64,000 bases of DNA, taken from contig NZ_JAAORO010000003.1 of the NCBI RefSeq assembly GCF_017695955.1, positions 434,001 through 498,000 on the forward strand. The letters run 5' to 3'. This document shows positions 17,862 through 27,002 of the stretch, piece after piece; positions within the stretch are counted from its first letter, which is position 1; each line of letters starts with the position of its first letter. The notes below the pieces were generated by a model that was given only the letters and a program-made list of their open reading frames with translations, did no database searches and was not told where the DNA came from. The position numbers and the translations under genes are program-made. Source of the DNA: Prochlorococcus marinus XMU1419 (GTDB lineage: Bacteria; Cyanobacteriota; Cyanobacteriia; PCC-6307; Cyanobiaceae).

Positions 17862-18890
17862 ATGTTCAGAGAACCTCCTAAAAACTCGAGAGAGAAAACT
17901 AAAAATCTCTTATTAACTCTACAAGACAAAATTTGTTCAGGACTTATAAACGTTGATGGAAAAGGTAAATTTATAGAAGAATCCTGGCTAAGAGAGGAAG
18001 GTGGTGGTGGAAGATCAAGAGTATTAAAAAATGGTTCCATTTTTGAGCAAGCAGGAGTAAATTTCTCTGAAGTACATGGAAAAGAATTACCTCAATCTAT
18101 AATCTCTCAAAGGCCCGAAGCAAAAGGTCATGAATGGTTCGCTACGGGAACTTCTATGGTATTGCATCCTAAGAATCCTTATATTCCTACAGTTCATCTG
18201 AATTATCGATATTTCGAGGCTGGTCCTGTTTGGTGGTTTGGAGGAGGTGCAGACTTAACCCCTTTTTATCCTTATCTTTCTGATGTGCGAAATTTCCACA
18301 ACGAGCATAAAAAAGCTTGTGAGAAAATTGATAAAGATTTGCATAAAGTTTTCAAACCATGGTGTGATGAATATTTCTTTTTGAAGCATAGAAATGAATC
18401 AAGAGGTATAGGAGGTATTTTTTATGATTATCAAGATGGTTCAGGGAAGATTTATAGAGGAAATAATAAAAATGGAGAGGCATCAAAAGCTTCACAAAAT
18501 ATCGGCAAATCTAATCTAAATTGGGAGAATTTATTTTCTTTAGCGAAAAACTGCGGGGACGCATTCCTACCCTCTTATCTACCAATTGTTGAAAACAGAG
18601 CTTCTCAAAAATATACTTCTCATGAAAGAGAATTCCAGCTATATCGAAGAGGTAGATATGTCGAATTCAATTTAGTTTGGGACAGAGGGACAATTTTTGG
18701 ACTACAAACCAACGGCAGAACTGAATCTATATTAATGTCATTACCGCCTTTAGCCAGATGGGAATATGGCTATAAAGCTAAAAATGGTTCACGAGAGGAA
18801 TTTCTCACATCAATTTTTACAAAACCCCAAGACTGGTTAAATGATAAAAAGTTAGAGAAATTCTGTATAGAGAATAATATCTTTGATTAA
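17862..18890 (+). CDS. hemF: Oxygen-dependent coproporphyrinogen III oxidase
   Basis: HemF converts coproporphyrinogen III to protoporphyrinogen IX with O2, a shared step of heme and chlorophyll synthesis. Family motifs are clear: [11 protein letters not shown], the HLNYRYFE strand, [11 protein letters not shown] with a catalytic Asp, [10 protein letters not shown], and [21 protein letters not shown] near the C-terminus. Length (342) is normal. The ATG at 17862 has an upstream frame of 22 codons from 17757 that is probably chance. It diverges from mrp across 158 bases. The final step before the branch to bilins is in the same window (ho1, 28 kb). Confidence 0.97.
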   Translation: MFREPPKNSREKTKNLLLTLQDKICSGLINVDGKGKFIEESWLREEGGGGRSRVLKNGSIFEQAGVNFSEVHGKELPQSIISQRPEAKGHEWFATGTSMVLHPKNPYIPTVHLNYRYFEAGPVWWFGGGADLTPFYPYLSDVRNFHNEHKKACEKIDKDLHKVFKPWCDEYFFLKHRNESRGIGGIFYDYQDGSGKIYRGNNKNGEASKASQNIGKSNLNWENLFSLAKNCGDAFLPSYLPIVENRASQKYTSHEREFQLYRRGRYVEFNLVWDRGTIFGLQTNGRTESILMSLPPLARWEYGYKAKNGSREEFLTSIFTKPQDWLNDKKLEKFCIENNIFD

Positions 18891-18915
18891 AAATTATCGA
18901 ACAAATAAAAGTACC

Positions 18916-19473
18916 TTAAATAGGTGTTTTAAATAAAGAACCGTCACTTTTCAATTGGAGCTTTTCTCCAAGTTCATTTTCTAAAGAGATTAATTCATCT
19001 CTATGGGCCCTTAATCTCATTAAAGTTGAATCATTATCATTTTCATTTATCAACCTTAATTCAAACTTCTCCTCTCTTGCTGATTTTTTGAAATAAACAA
19101 TGCCCGACAAAGGGCCACCAATTAATCCTAAAAGAATTGGCCACCAACCAAATTCAGGATATATTTGAATAATTACTAATCCCAAAGCACAAGAACCAAA
19201 ACCGCCAAGAAAACCTAAAAAAATTGCTAAAAATTTACTAGAAACAACTTGTCCCTTAAATATTAAAATTCTTTTTTCAAAATCTCCTCCTGTTTGCTTC
19301 CATCCCCTCAAATTAAGCCATTCACATAAACCATTTAAAACCTTTATTGGTTTTTGAGAAGATGAAATCTCAACGACGGTTGTTCTATCTTTGCTTGAAG
19401 CCCTAAGAAAAAAAAATAATCCTATGAATAAAAGAATTGTCAGCAATAATGTTGAATTTAAGGAATAGGACAT
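18916..19473 (-). CDS. Cytochrome b6f cofactor-assembly (CCB-like) membrane protein
   Basis: A 185-residue protein with one N-terminal hydrophobic helix (residues 7-24), a soluble segment with KVLNGLCEWLNLRGWKQTG, two further hydrophobic helices near 80-100 and 113-130 (GFLGGFGSCALGLVII and WWPILLGLIGGPLSG), and a charged C-terminal helix. It resembles cyanobacterial proteins annotated as cofactor assembly of complex C subunit B, which attach heme ci to cytochrome b6 in the thylakoid membrane. I base this on overall pattern, not on a catalytic motif. It is convergent with hemF (25-base gap). Confidence 0.6.
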   Translation of the reverse strand: MSYSLNSTLLLTILLFIGLFFFLRASSKDRTTVVEISSSQKPIKVLNGLCEWLNLRGWKQTGGDFEKRILIFKGQVVSSKFLAIFLGFLGGFGSCALGLVIIQIYPEFGWWPILLGLIGGPLSGIVYFKKSAREEKFELRLINENDNDSTLMRLRAHRDELISLENELGEKLQLKSDGSLFKTPI

Positions 19474-19636
19474 TAAATAAATATTTTTAGTAGCTTGAAA
19501 ATAAAATTAAAGTTACATCATATTATAATTTTTCAGTTTTATTCTGTAAAATAAGCTCAGTTTTATGTAAATTCTTAATTAAGTAAATTCCTAAATAATA
19601 TCTTAAAATCTTAAATTACTTTGATACTTATTAAAT

Positions 19637-20272
19637 ATGACTATTGAAAATATAAATATTGATTTTCTTTATAACGATTTAACAGCAGATTTATACAATC
19701 TTTATAAAAAATCATCCTACTTAGCTATAGACAGTGAAGCAATGGGTTTGATTCATGGAAGAGATAGACTTTGTTTAGTACAAATATGCAATGAATTCAA
19801 AAGAACATCCTGTATAAAAATCGAACTAAACACATCTTCTTCACCTCATTTAAAAGCACTTCTCGAAGATGAGAAAATTACAAAAATTTTTCACTATGCT
19901 AGGTTTGATGTAGCAGCGCTAAAATGCAATCTTGGAATAAATACAAAAAATATTTTCTGTACAAAAATTGCTAGTAAATTAGCCAGAACTTATACAAATA
20001 AACACGGTTTAAAAGATTTAATTAATGAATTGTTAGGCATAGAATTGGATAAAAGCTCACAAAGCAGTGATTGGGGTAGCAAGGAAGATTTAACAAAAGA
20101 TCAATTATATTATGCAGCAAATGATGTTAGATATTTAATTGAAGCTATGCATAAATTAAAAGTTATCTTAGAAAGAGAGAATAGATATGAATTAGCTAAA
20201 AAATGTTTCGAAACAGTTCCTGTTCATGCTGATTTAGACATACTTAAATTCTCAAATATATTTGAACATTAA
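19637..20272 (+). CDS. rnd: RNase D-like 3'-5' exonuclease
   Basis: A DEDD-family 3'-5' exonuclease for trimming tRNA and other small RNAs. The three exonuclease motifs are visible: LAIDSEAMGL (Asp and Glu, near residues 31-36), HYARFDVAAL near 86-95, and YYAANDVRYLIEA near 156-168, whose tyrosine defines the DEDDy class. At 211 residues it lacks the HRDC domains of E. coli RNase D, as is common in cyanobacteria. It is convergent with the small unknown gene that ends 4 bases away. The 163-base gap before it holds no other gene I can see. Confidence 0.88.
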   Translation: MTIENINIDFLYNDLTADLYNLYKKSSYLAIDSEAMGLIHGRDRLCLVQICNEFKRTSCIKIELNTSSSPHLKALLEDEKITKIFHYARFDVAALKCNLGINTKNIFCTKIASKLARTYTNKHGLKDLINELLGIELDKSSQSSDWGSKEDLTKDQLYYAANDVRYLIEAMHKLKVILERENRYELAKKCFETVPVHADLDILKFSNIFEH

Positions 20273-20276
20273 AAAA

Positions 20277-20543
20277 TCAATCTTCAGTTAAAAAATTATC
20301 TTCACCATCAAGAGTTTCCATTAGCTTATCAAGTAATCTTGAAGAACTTAATTTATCTCCATCATTTTTTTCACAAATTTCTAATACTTTTTGCGCAACT
20401 TGTATTTTTTCTTGAATAGTTTTCGAGCCTTCTTTTGCAATTTGAATTTCTACTTTCTTCTTTGCAGAAGATAAGCTTATACTCATAATTTTTGCAATTT
20501 CTGCGCAAATTTTTAGATATTGCCGATCATTTATTGGATACAT
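20277..20543 (-). CDS. Conserved-looking 88-residue protein, function unknown
   Basis: I do not recognise a family. The protein is hydrophilic, with a Lys/Glu/Ser-rich helical core (residues 20-65) and an acidic C-terminus ending GEDNFLTED; there is no signal peptide, membrane helix or cysteine pair. Coding is supported by the clean ATG at 20543 and by the fit between neighbours: it ends 4 bases from convergent rnd and starts 36 bases downstream of the LpxB-related gene on the same strand. The LpxB-related gene and this one may be one transcript. It could be a small helical regulator or a partner protein, but that is a guess. Confidence 0.6.
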   Translation of the reverse strand: MYPINDRQYLKICAEIAKIMSISLSSAKKKVEIQIAKEGSKTIQEKIQVAQKVLEICEKNDGDKLSSSRLLDKLMETLDGEDNFLTED

Positions 20544-20578
20544 AAAAAAATTAATAATTAATACGCTAGTCCCATTTA

Positions 20579-21808
20579 CTAAGATAACAAATGCAGGTTT
20601 ATATAATCTACAATTTTCTTACTAGCGCCGGATTCTCCCATTCTCTTCTTTCCAATTTTTGCTTGTTCTAACCTATCAACTTTTTCTTTCAAAAGTAAAC
20701 TTAAACGTCTTAAAAGGATTTTTTTATTCTTACAGACTAAAACACTACCTCCCAGTAATCTTGATTGCCTTTTTGCAAATGATTTTGTAAATTGTGGTCC
20801 AGATCCCGGTAGAGAAAGAGATGGAATTCCAAGGCCAGTAATTTGCTCTGTAGCAGTTCCTGCATTAGACAAGCCAACTTCTGCCATATTGGCCCATAAA
20901 TTGAATTTTCCTTTTCCAATCAATATGTATTGACCTTCCCTTTTCCATACTGAATCTTCATCAATTAGAAATTTAACTTTACTCTGTTTTTTAAAACCAT
21001 ATTTATTTAAATAACTTTGAATTTTAATTACATTGGCATTAATGCTCAAAGGCAAAAGTATTACCAAATCCTTTGATAAATATAAATCTTGCAAACAACT
21101 TAGAAAATTATCAAGATTTTTAAAAGCCTCAGGGTATCTACTTCCAACTAATAAAATAATTCTATTAAAAGAAATAATCTTTGATAAATTCTCATTTTTT
21201 GTATTAACAAAATCCATCATCGGATTACCCAAATATTTTGCATCAATATTTTTTCTTTTCAAATTACTAGCCGTGATTTCGTCTCTCATAATTAAATTTT
21301 TACATCTTGGAGATGTCATTAAAAACATTTCCCATGGATCCCATTCAGAACCTTTTAACTTATGATAAAAATCGCTTAAATCCCAACCGGGGCCACTACT
21401 CCAAGTATGATCACTTTTGGGAGTTCCAATAAAACTAAATTCGCATTCTGAACTCCAGGCATAAAGTAATGGCAAGAAATCGCCTACTGCAACAATTTTG
21501 TAGTTATGTTTTGACTTTTGTTTTACAAGTAAAAAATTCCTTAAATTATCAATTAAAAATCCTGCAAACAAATCAAGCAAAAATCCCTTCAGACTTTGAT
21601 TACTAAAACCTCCACTAGGTAGCTCTTTTAAATATCCTATTTTACGAAAATTCTTTGATTTAATTGAATTAAATACATCTCCATTCCCTACTAACGGTAA
21701 AACTTCAATACTTTTATTTTTTATTTTTTTTAGTAATCTTTTGATTATTTCCAATGCTATTACATCTTCTCCATGACCATTACATATAAATAATAGAGAA
21801 TGAGACAC
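20579..21808 (-). CDS. LpxB-related (TIGR03492-like) glycosyltransferase homologue
   Basis: The 409-residue protein opens with SLLFICNGHGEDVIAL and contains LGNPMMDFV, ILLVGSRYPEA, WANMAEVGLSNAGTATEQ and LSLPGSGPQFTK. This is the pattern of cyanobacterial and plant proteins distantly related to lipid-A-disaccharide synthase (glycosyltransferase B fold). The substrate is unknown. I place the start at the GTG 21808, just before the conserved N-terminus. The same frame stays open to 21997, but that part reads through the reverse strand of tRNA-Cys (giving the AAPRFELG string common in such artefacts) and should not be annotated as protein. Confidence 0.8.
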   Translation of the reverse strand: MSHSLLFICNGHGEDVIALEIIKRLLKKIKNKSIEVLPLVGNGDVFNSIKSKNFRKIGYLKELPSGGFSNQSLKGFLLDLFAGFLIDNLRNFLLVKQKSKHNYKIVAVGDFLPLLYAWSSECEFSFIGTPKSDHTWSSGPGWDLSDFYHKLKGSEWDPWEMFLMTSPRCKNLIMRDEITASNLKRKNIDAKYLGNPMMDFVNTKNENLSKIISFNRIILLVGSRYPEAFKNLDNFLSCLQDLYLSKDLVILLPLSINANVIKIQSYLNKYGFKKQSKVKFLIDEDSVWKREGQYILIGKGKFNLWANMAEVGLSNAGTATEQITGLGIPSLSLPGSGPQFTKSFAKRQSRLLGGSVLVCKNKKILLRRLSLLLKEKVDRLEQAKIGKKRMGESGASKKIVDYINLHLLS

Positions 21809-21850
21809 CTTACTGTTAAGATCATAAAAAGATTCAATCGAATCTTTTTC

Positions 21851-21921
21851 GGCGGCATGGCCAAGTGGTAAGGCAGAGGATTGCAAATCCTTTATCCCCA
21901 GTTCGAATCTGGGTGCCGCCT
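21851..21921 (+). tRNA. tRNA-Cys (anticodon GCA)
   Basis: The cloverleaf is complete: acceptor stem GGCGGCA/TGCCGCC, D arm with GCCAAGTGGTAAGGC, anticodon stem GAGGA/TCCTT with loop TTGCAAA giving GCA, and T arm CCCAG-TTCGAAT-CTGGG. The discriminator base is T and CCA is not encoded. It lies 42 bases from the start of the opposite-strand LpxB-related gene. A hairpin of 6 bp (GAAGTT/AACTTC, 21949-21967) follows about 27 bases downstream and could end its transcript, though no clear T-run follows. Confidence 0.96.
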
Positions 21922-22126
21922 TATTTAATTTTTTTACGCTCTTAATTATGAAGTTTTCGAAGAACTTCAATTTCAAATAAAGGGTATCAAGTTTCAATTA
22001 CTTATTGATATAAAAAAATAATCTTTTTTATTATTGATAAATAATACCTTATATCCATTAATAAATAAAATTAAATGAAATTATTAATTATTTAATCAGA
22101 TTATTTATATATAAATTTGAATTATT

Positions 22127-22294
22127 TTAGTAATCATTATCTGCTACACACATTCCTAAACATCTAACACCATTTGATGCAGTCCTTTTGCAATGATTAC
22201 ATAAAATGGGTTCTTTCTCTGAAGTAAGGTTAATTTTTGAATTATTTTTGTCCTTAAATCTTGTTAACTCTTGTGTTGAATCAAATAGAGTCAT
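22127..22294 (-). CDS. Small four-cysteine protein, function unknown
   Basis: A 55-residue hydrophilic protein starting MTLFDSTQEL. Its C-terminal half holds ILCNHCKRTASNGVRCLGMCVADNDY, a CxxC...CxxxC arrangement that could bind zinc or a cluster. I do not recognise the family. The start at ATG 22294 overlaps the last 14 bases of the upstream gene in another frame; ATG 22306 (59 residues, MIPRMTLF) is an alternative. Overlap suggests translation coupled to the upstream gene. It is followed by a 205-base A+T-rich gap before tRNA-Cys in which I see no gene. Confidence 0.6.
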   Translation of the reverse strand: MTLFDSTQELTRFKDKNNSKINLTSEKEPILCNHCKRTASNGVRCLGMCVADNDY

Positions 22295-22925
22295 TCTTGG
22301 AATCATCACTTGAATCGATACTAACAACAAGTGAAGCATTTGTGTTGGAAGAGGGTATATCCATAATTTTTACAGTTTCTTTAGGCTCATTAATAACTTG
22401 ATTTTCTTCAGAACTCTCATCAACTGCACAAGCTTCGAGAGCCTCCCGAAGTAGTGAATCAAAAGTTGCTCCAGGCAATCTATGTCTAGCAACCTCAAGA
22501 AAAGTTCTCGGTAACGATTCAGATGCAGCATCTCGTAAAGCAGGATTATTCTTTCTATGTTCTTGTTCTTCTTCTATTGATTTAATAAACCTCAGTGTGA
22601 CATCTCTTTTGGTAGAGGCTTTTATCAGAGTATCATTTTCAGGATTACTAACACTAGGTTCATTTTCAAGATCATTCAGTCTTTTTTCCAAACTATTTAA
22701 AACTTCATTAGCTTCCTTACTAATATGAGCTAATTGACCATCGGACAAATTGGGTAAATCAGCGACAAAAACTTTCCCATGATCTCTTAGTGTCAAGAAA
22801 GTTGGTCTTGGGCCTTGAGCCTGCCTACCAAATGATTCAGAATTATTAGCTATTGGTCTTTTTGGAGGTGTAGGGCCAGCTGAACTCCTTCTACGTGTAA
22901 TTCTTTGATTATTTGCAAAGGGCAT
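22281..22925 (-). CDS. Conserved hypothetical protein, cytoplasmic
   Basis: A 214-residue hydrophilic protein. The N-terminus is basic and Pro/Arg-rich (RRRSSAGPTPPKRP), followed by PTFLTLRDHGKVFVADLP, a predicted helical segment LSDGQLAHISKEANEVLNSLEKRLNDLE (about residues 60-90), and an acidic Ser/Asn-rich tail. It has no membrane segments. I do not recognise a function. The basic start suggests nucleic acid or membrane surface contact, which is only inference. It has an ATG at 22925 and overlaps the small four-cysteine gene at its 3' end, so the two are probably one operon. Confidence 0.65.
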   Translation of the reverse strand: MPFANNQRITRRRSSAGPTPPKRPIANNSESFGRQAQGPRPTFLTLRDHGKVFVADLPNLSDGQLAHISKEANEVLNSLEKRLNDLENEPSVSNPENDTLIKASTKRDVTLRFIKSIEEEQEHRKNNPALRDAASESLPRTFLEVARHRLPGATFDSLLREALEACAVDESSEENQVINEPKETVKIMDIPSSNTNASLVVSIDSSDDSKNDSI

Positions 22926-23057
22926 TGAATAAAGGTTAAATCTTAATACTTAAACTTCCGATATAATTCGGCGGTAATCTTATTATATTACACCTAACTT
23001 TTTCATTTGGGTATAAAAAATAATTTTTTAAAACTCATTTAAAAAAGATAAAAAAAT

Positions 23058-24101
23058 TCAAGTTAAAATTTCTGGCAAAAATTTACTAATTTTTGAATCA
23101 TTTTTTCGCACTATCTTTCCAATTTCCCAACTATCTAAGTCATGATCTTTACAAATACTTAATACCGCATCCTTAAATTGATTATCAATAATTAGACAAA
23201 ATCCAACTCCAAGATTGAAAGTATTCCAAAAATCTTTTTCAGGAATCGATCCTTTATCTTTCAGGAATTTAAATAAAATAGGTATTTCCCAAGAACTAGT
23301 ATTGATATAAGGAATAAAATCAGGCGGAATACATCTCGGTAAATTTTCTGGGATTCCTCCTCCAGTAATATGCGACATTGCTTTAATTTCTACATTTTCA
23401 GATAACATTTGGTTAATTACATTATTGTAAATTTTTGTAGGTTTCAGTAACTCATCATAAAAATTTAAGTGAGAAACTTTTTCAAATTCTTTATCTATTT
23501 GATTATTTTTTTGAATAATTTTTCTTACTAAACTAAAGCCATTACTATGAACTCCATTACTTTTTAAAGCAATTATTAAGTCATTTTCAGATACTTTTTT
23601 ACCATTAATAAGCTTATCCTCATCAACTATCCCAACACAAAATCCTGCAAGATCATACTTATTTTTTGAATAGAATCCAGGCATTTCAGCAGTTTCTCCG
23701 CCGAGTAATGAACAGTTATTTTCTCTGCAGCCATATGAAATTCCCTGAACAACCCTCAATAGTTGTTTCTTATCAAGTTTACCAGTAGCAATATAATCCA
23801 GAAAAAATAAAGGTTTTGCCCCACTTGTAATGATATCGTTCATGCACATAGCAACTAAATCTATACCAACTTCAAAGTGAAAGTCTTTACTTTGGGCTAA
23901 TTCTAATTTTGTTCCAACACCATCAGTTCCTGAAACAAGAACTGGTTTTTTAAAACTATCGATAGGAATTCTAAACAAACCTCCGAAACCACCAATACCC
24001 TCAATCACATTAGATGTATGAGTTCCTTCAACTGCCTGTTTAATTTCGGAAACAAATTCTCGCCCAGCTTCTATATCAACACCTGATGTTTTGTAATCCA
24101 T
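23058..24101 (-). CDS. purM: Phosphoribosylaminoimidazole synthetase
   Basis: PurM (AIR synthetase) closes the imidazole ring in the fifth step of de novo purine synthesis, using ATP. Family landmarks: DYKTSGVDIEAGREFV at the N-terminus, VSGTDGVGTKLELAQ near residue 60, CMNDIITSGAKPLFFLDYIATG, LLGGETAEMPGFY, SNGVHSNGFSLVRK and HITGGGIPENLPR. Length (347) is standard. ATG 24101 is clear. It lies leftward of panC/cmk in a divergent pair with 98 bases between them. The other pur genes are not in the window. Confidence 0.98.
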   Translation of the reverse strand: MDYKTSGVDIEAGREFVSEIKQAVEGTHTSNVIEGIGGFGGLFRIPIDSFKKPVLVSGTDGVGTKLELAQSKDFHFEVGIDLVAMCMNDIITSGAKPLFFLDYIATGKLDKKQLLRVVQGISYGCRENNCSLLGGETAEMPGFYSKNKYDLAGFCVGIVDEDKLINGKKVSENDLIIALKSNGVHSNGFSLVRKIIQKNNQIDKEFEKVSHLNFYDELLKPTKIYNNVINQMLSENVEIKAMSHITGGGIPENLPRCIPPDFIPYINTSSWEIPILFKFLKDKGSIPEKDFWNTFNLGVGFCLIIDNQFKDAVLSICKDHDLDSWEIGKIVRKNDSKISKFLPEILT

Positions 24102-24199
24102 AAAATAAAAATGATAGACTTTCCCTATATAGATATTCCTCCTAAGATTGCTTTTGTCCAGTAATTATTTATCAAATAGATTTATTTTTTAAAAACAAA

Positions 24200-25732
24200 G
24201 TGAAGAAAGTAATCATAAGGAAAACTGAAGATATAGAAAATTGGAGGAGAAATTTAAATAGTGAAATTAACTTTATTCCAACAATGGGTAATCTTCATAA
24301 TGGACATATAAAACTAATATCAACAGCAAAAAATGACAATTCTAATGTTAATTTAGTAAGTATTTTTATTAATCCACTTCAATTTGATAACAAGTTAGAT
24401 TTAGAGAATTACCCTAAAACAATTGAAAATGATATAAAAATCTCCTTTTCAAATGGCGCAGATGCCATTTTTATCCCAAGTAATGAAGATATATATCCGC
24501 AGGATGATAAAAATATTAAATTCCTAAAAGCTCCAATAGAATTAACTTCTGCATTATGTGGATTAAATCGAATTGGACATTTTGATGGAGTTTGTACAGT
24601 AGTTTATAGATTTCTTAATCTCATCAAGCCAAAAAATCTTTACTTAGGAGAAAAAGATTGGCAACAACTTTTAATTTTAAAAAATCTTGTCCTAAGCAAA
24701 AAATTAAATGTTGCTATTAGATCTATTCCTACACAAAGAGATTTTGATGGAATTCCTTTCAGTTCACGTAATGTACATTTATCAAAAAGCGAAAGAAAAT
24801 TGATTCAGTTTTTTTCAAGTGAATTATTAGAAGCCAAAAAAATTTTTCAACAAGAAAAAAAGATCAATTTAAACAAAATAATTAAAAAGCTATCAGCAAA
24901 AAAAATTTCAATTGAATATTTAGAACATTTACACCCTTATACACTCCAAAAAGCAAGACTTGAGGATAACATTTCGTTACTGGCTGGTGCGATAAAATGT
25001 GGAGAGACAAGATTAATTGATCACGTTTTTCTTATGAAAAGAAGGCCGATTATCGCAATTGATGGTCCTGCAGGGTCAGGTAAAAGTACTGTAACAAAGT
25101 TAATAGCGAAGAAACTTAATCTTTTATATTTAGATACTGGAGCAATGTATAGGGCATTGAGTTGGCTTATGCTAAAGGAAAATATTGATTATAAAAAAGA
25201 AATAAAATTACAGAATATTCTTAAAGATATATCTATTGTTTTCAAGTCGAATACAAATTCACATCAGGATGTTTATGTAAATAACTACTGTGTTACTGAA
25301 GAAATTAGATCGCAAAAGATAAGTTCCATCGTTTCAAAAATTTCCTCAATAAAAGAAGTAAGAAAATTCTTAGTAGAAGAACAAAGAAAAATTGGAGAAT
25401 CAGGCGGACTTGTAGCTGAGGGAAGAGATATAGGAACTACTGTTTTTCCTCATGCAGAACTTAAAATATTTTTAACTGCTAGCATCGATGAAAGAGCGAA
25501 AAGAAGAAAATCTGATAAAAATAGTAAAGACTCCCAAGAAATAGACCTCCATACATTAAAAGAACTTATAAAGAAAAGAGATTTTGAAGATTCAAATAGG
25601 GAAATTTCACCTCTAATAAAAGCGAATAACGCAATAGAAATTATTACGGATGGATATTCAATTAATGAGGTGGTAGATAAAATTATTGATCTTTATAATG
25701 ACAAGATTCCTAAAGAGACTGAGATCAAATAA
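24200..25732 (+). CDS. panC/cmk: Bifunctional pantothenate synthetase/cytidylate kinase
   Basis: One protein of 510 residues carries two enzymes. Residues 1-275 are PanC, which joins pantoate and beta-alanine: it has FIPTMGNLHNGHIKLI (HIGH-like motif), FINPLQFDN, GEKDWQQL and SSRNVHLS. Residues 285-510 are cytidylate kinase with Walker A GPAGSGKST, YLDTGAMYRA and AEGRDIGTTVFP. Such fusion is typical of cyanobacteria, so it is a lineage marker rather than a novelty. The start is GTG at 24200. The gene ends 2 bases before the convergent phosphatase gene. Confidence 0.96.
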   Translation: MKKVIIRKTEDIENWRRNLNSEINFIPTMGNLHNGHIKLISTAKNDNSNVNLVSIFINPLQFDNKLDLENYPKTIENDIKISFSNGADAIFIPSNEDIYPQDDKNIKFLKAPIELTSALCGLNRIGHFDGVCTVVYRFLNLIKPKNLYLGEKDWQQLLILKNLVLSKKLNVAIRSIPTQRDFDGIPFSSRNVHLSKSERKLIQFFSSELLEAKKIFQQEKKINLNKIIKKLSAKKISIEYLEHLHPYTLQKARLEDNISLLAGAIKCGETRLIDHVFLMKRRPIIAIDGPAGSGKSTVTKLIAKKLNLLYLDTGAMYRALSWLMLKENIDYKKEIKLQNILKDISIVFKSNTNSHQDVYVNNYCVTEEIRSQKISSIVSKISSIKEVRKFLVEEQRKIGESGGLVAEGRDIGTTVFPHAELKIFLTASIDERAKRRKSDKNSKDSQEIDLHTLKELIKKRDFEDSNREISPLIKANNAIEIITDGYSINEVVDKIIDLYNDKIPKETEIK

Positions 25733-25734
25733 AT

Positions 25735-26208
25735 TCAAGAAATACTTTCTAAAAAACCATTTACAGAGTCTTCTAAAATATCAAGGACATAATCAAAGCC
25801 CTCATCACCTCCAAAATATGGGTCAGGAACTTCTTGCTCATTAAAAACTGATCTAAAATCTTGTATTTTTTTTATTGATGCAAAATCAGTTGAATCTGTT
25901 CTATTTTTTAGATCTTGAATATTTCTAAAATTTGAGTCGTCCATCGCAAGAATATAGTTAAATTTTTCAAAATCTTTGATAGTAATTTGACGAGCCCTGC
26001 TTAAGATATTAATATCTCTTCTTTCTGCCGCAATTCTCATCCTAGAGTCAGCTTTTTTTCCAATATGCCAACTCCCAGTTCCTGCAGAATCGACAATAAA
26101 GCCATCTGTTAATCCCTTACTTTCAATTAGACTTATAAAGATAGCTTCTGCTGCAGGAGACCTACAAATATTTCCCAAACATACAAAAAGAACAGAAATT
26201 TTTTTCAT
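25735..26208 (-). CDS. Low-molecular-weight protein tyrosine phosphatase
   Basis: A 157-residue LMW-PTP. The active-site P-loop CLGNICRS is near residues 10-17 (Cys nucleophile and Arg), and the general acid loop VPDPYFGG is near 133. Such phosphatases act on phosphotyrosine proteins or on phosphoarginine; in cyanobacteria the targets are poorly known. It lies 33 bases downstream of pebB on the same strand, so it may be on the bilin transcript, and ends 2 bases from convergent panC/cmk. Assignment to the family is firm, the cellular role is not. Confidence 0.93.
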   Translation of the reverse strand: MKKISVLFVCLGNICRSPAAEAIFISLIESKGLTDGFIVDSAGTGSWHIGKKADSRMRIAAERRDINILSRARQITIKDFEKFNYILAMDDSNFRNIQDLKNRTDSTDFASIKKIQDFRSVFNEQEVPDPYFGGDEGFDYVLDILEDSVNGFLESIS

Positions 26209-26240
26209 ATGATTTCAAATTTCAATAAATTATAAGACTT

Positions 26241-27002
26241 TTAAGTAGTAAATAATACTTCTTCTATTAAAGATTCAGTAAATTCTTTACCAAACAAACT
26301 CGATAACATTGGCCTTGCTGGATCGTTATCTCTTCTATATTTCAAATAATTATTTTGACCATTTATTAATTCTTGTTGTAGTTCTATATTGGCTTCTTTG
26401 CTTTCGAAAAGAATTTCCAAATACAAATCAAAATATTCCTTAAATGAGTTATAAAGCTGATTGTCAATTAAAAAATCACTTCTTTCTTCTTTTGGTAATT
26501 TTGACCAGATTACTCCTGGAGAAAAAAAACTAGCTACATCTGCAGACATTTTTTTAGCTAATGGAAGTGATAAATGACAATTATTTTTGAGTTTTATAAG
26601 TTTTTCTAATAACTCATCATTGTATTGATTTTGTATTTTTAATGAAGGCTGAAAATCTAATACTAATAAATGACTATTAGGAAGAGAAACAAAATCTACT
26701 CCAAAAAATGGAACATTATAAATAGTTTTAGGAATAATTAAAAAATTTAAAACAGAATAATTTGGACTATTTATGCACACTGCTCTTGCGAATTGAATTC
26801 TTTTTTTATGCGTTACACCCCAAGTAGAGAGATTCACATTTTTTTTTGATTTTTTTGAACCATAAGTTGATTCTTTATAACAATATTCCGAGGGAATTTT
26901 TTTTTCTAAACAGTTATGCTTACATAAATTATTAGTTAAATATTTTAGAAAATTATGCCATCTCCAATCTGGCCTGTAAAAAATAGAATCCTTTATTAAC
27001 AT
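26241..27002 (-). CDS. pebB: Phycoerythrobilin:ferredoxin oxidoreductase
   Basis: A ferredoxin-dependent bilin reductase of the HY2/PcyA family that takes 15,16-dihydrobiliverdin to phycoerythrobilin. Family features: [11 protein letters not shown] at the N-terminus, the [22 protein letters not shown] core, [12 protein letters not shown], and the C-terminal [20 protein letters not shown]. Length 253. The ATG follows the pebA stop codon directly (TGA then ATG), so the two are translationally coupled and the two-step conversion can be channelled. High-light Prochlorococcus lack phycobilisomes, so the product likely serves a remnant phycoerythrin or signalling. Confidence 0.94.
   Translation of the reverse strand: MLIKDSIFYRPDWRWHNFLKYLTNNLCKHNCLEKKIPSEYCYKESTYGSKKSKKNVNLSTWGVTHKKRIQFARAVCINSPNYSVLNFLIIPKTIYNVPFFGVDFVSLPNSHLLVLDFQPSLKIQNQYNDELLEKLIKLKNNCHLSLPLAKKMSADVASFFSPGVIWSKLPKEERSDFLIDNQLYNSFKEYFDLYLEILFESKEANIELQQELINGQNNYLKYRRDNDPARPMLSSLFGKEFTESLIEEVLFTT

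Noticed and set aside
21809-21997. N-terminal extension of the LpxB-related protein
   Set aside because: It is the antisense of tRNA-Cys, so the added residues are a translation artefact.
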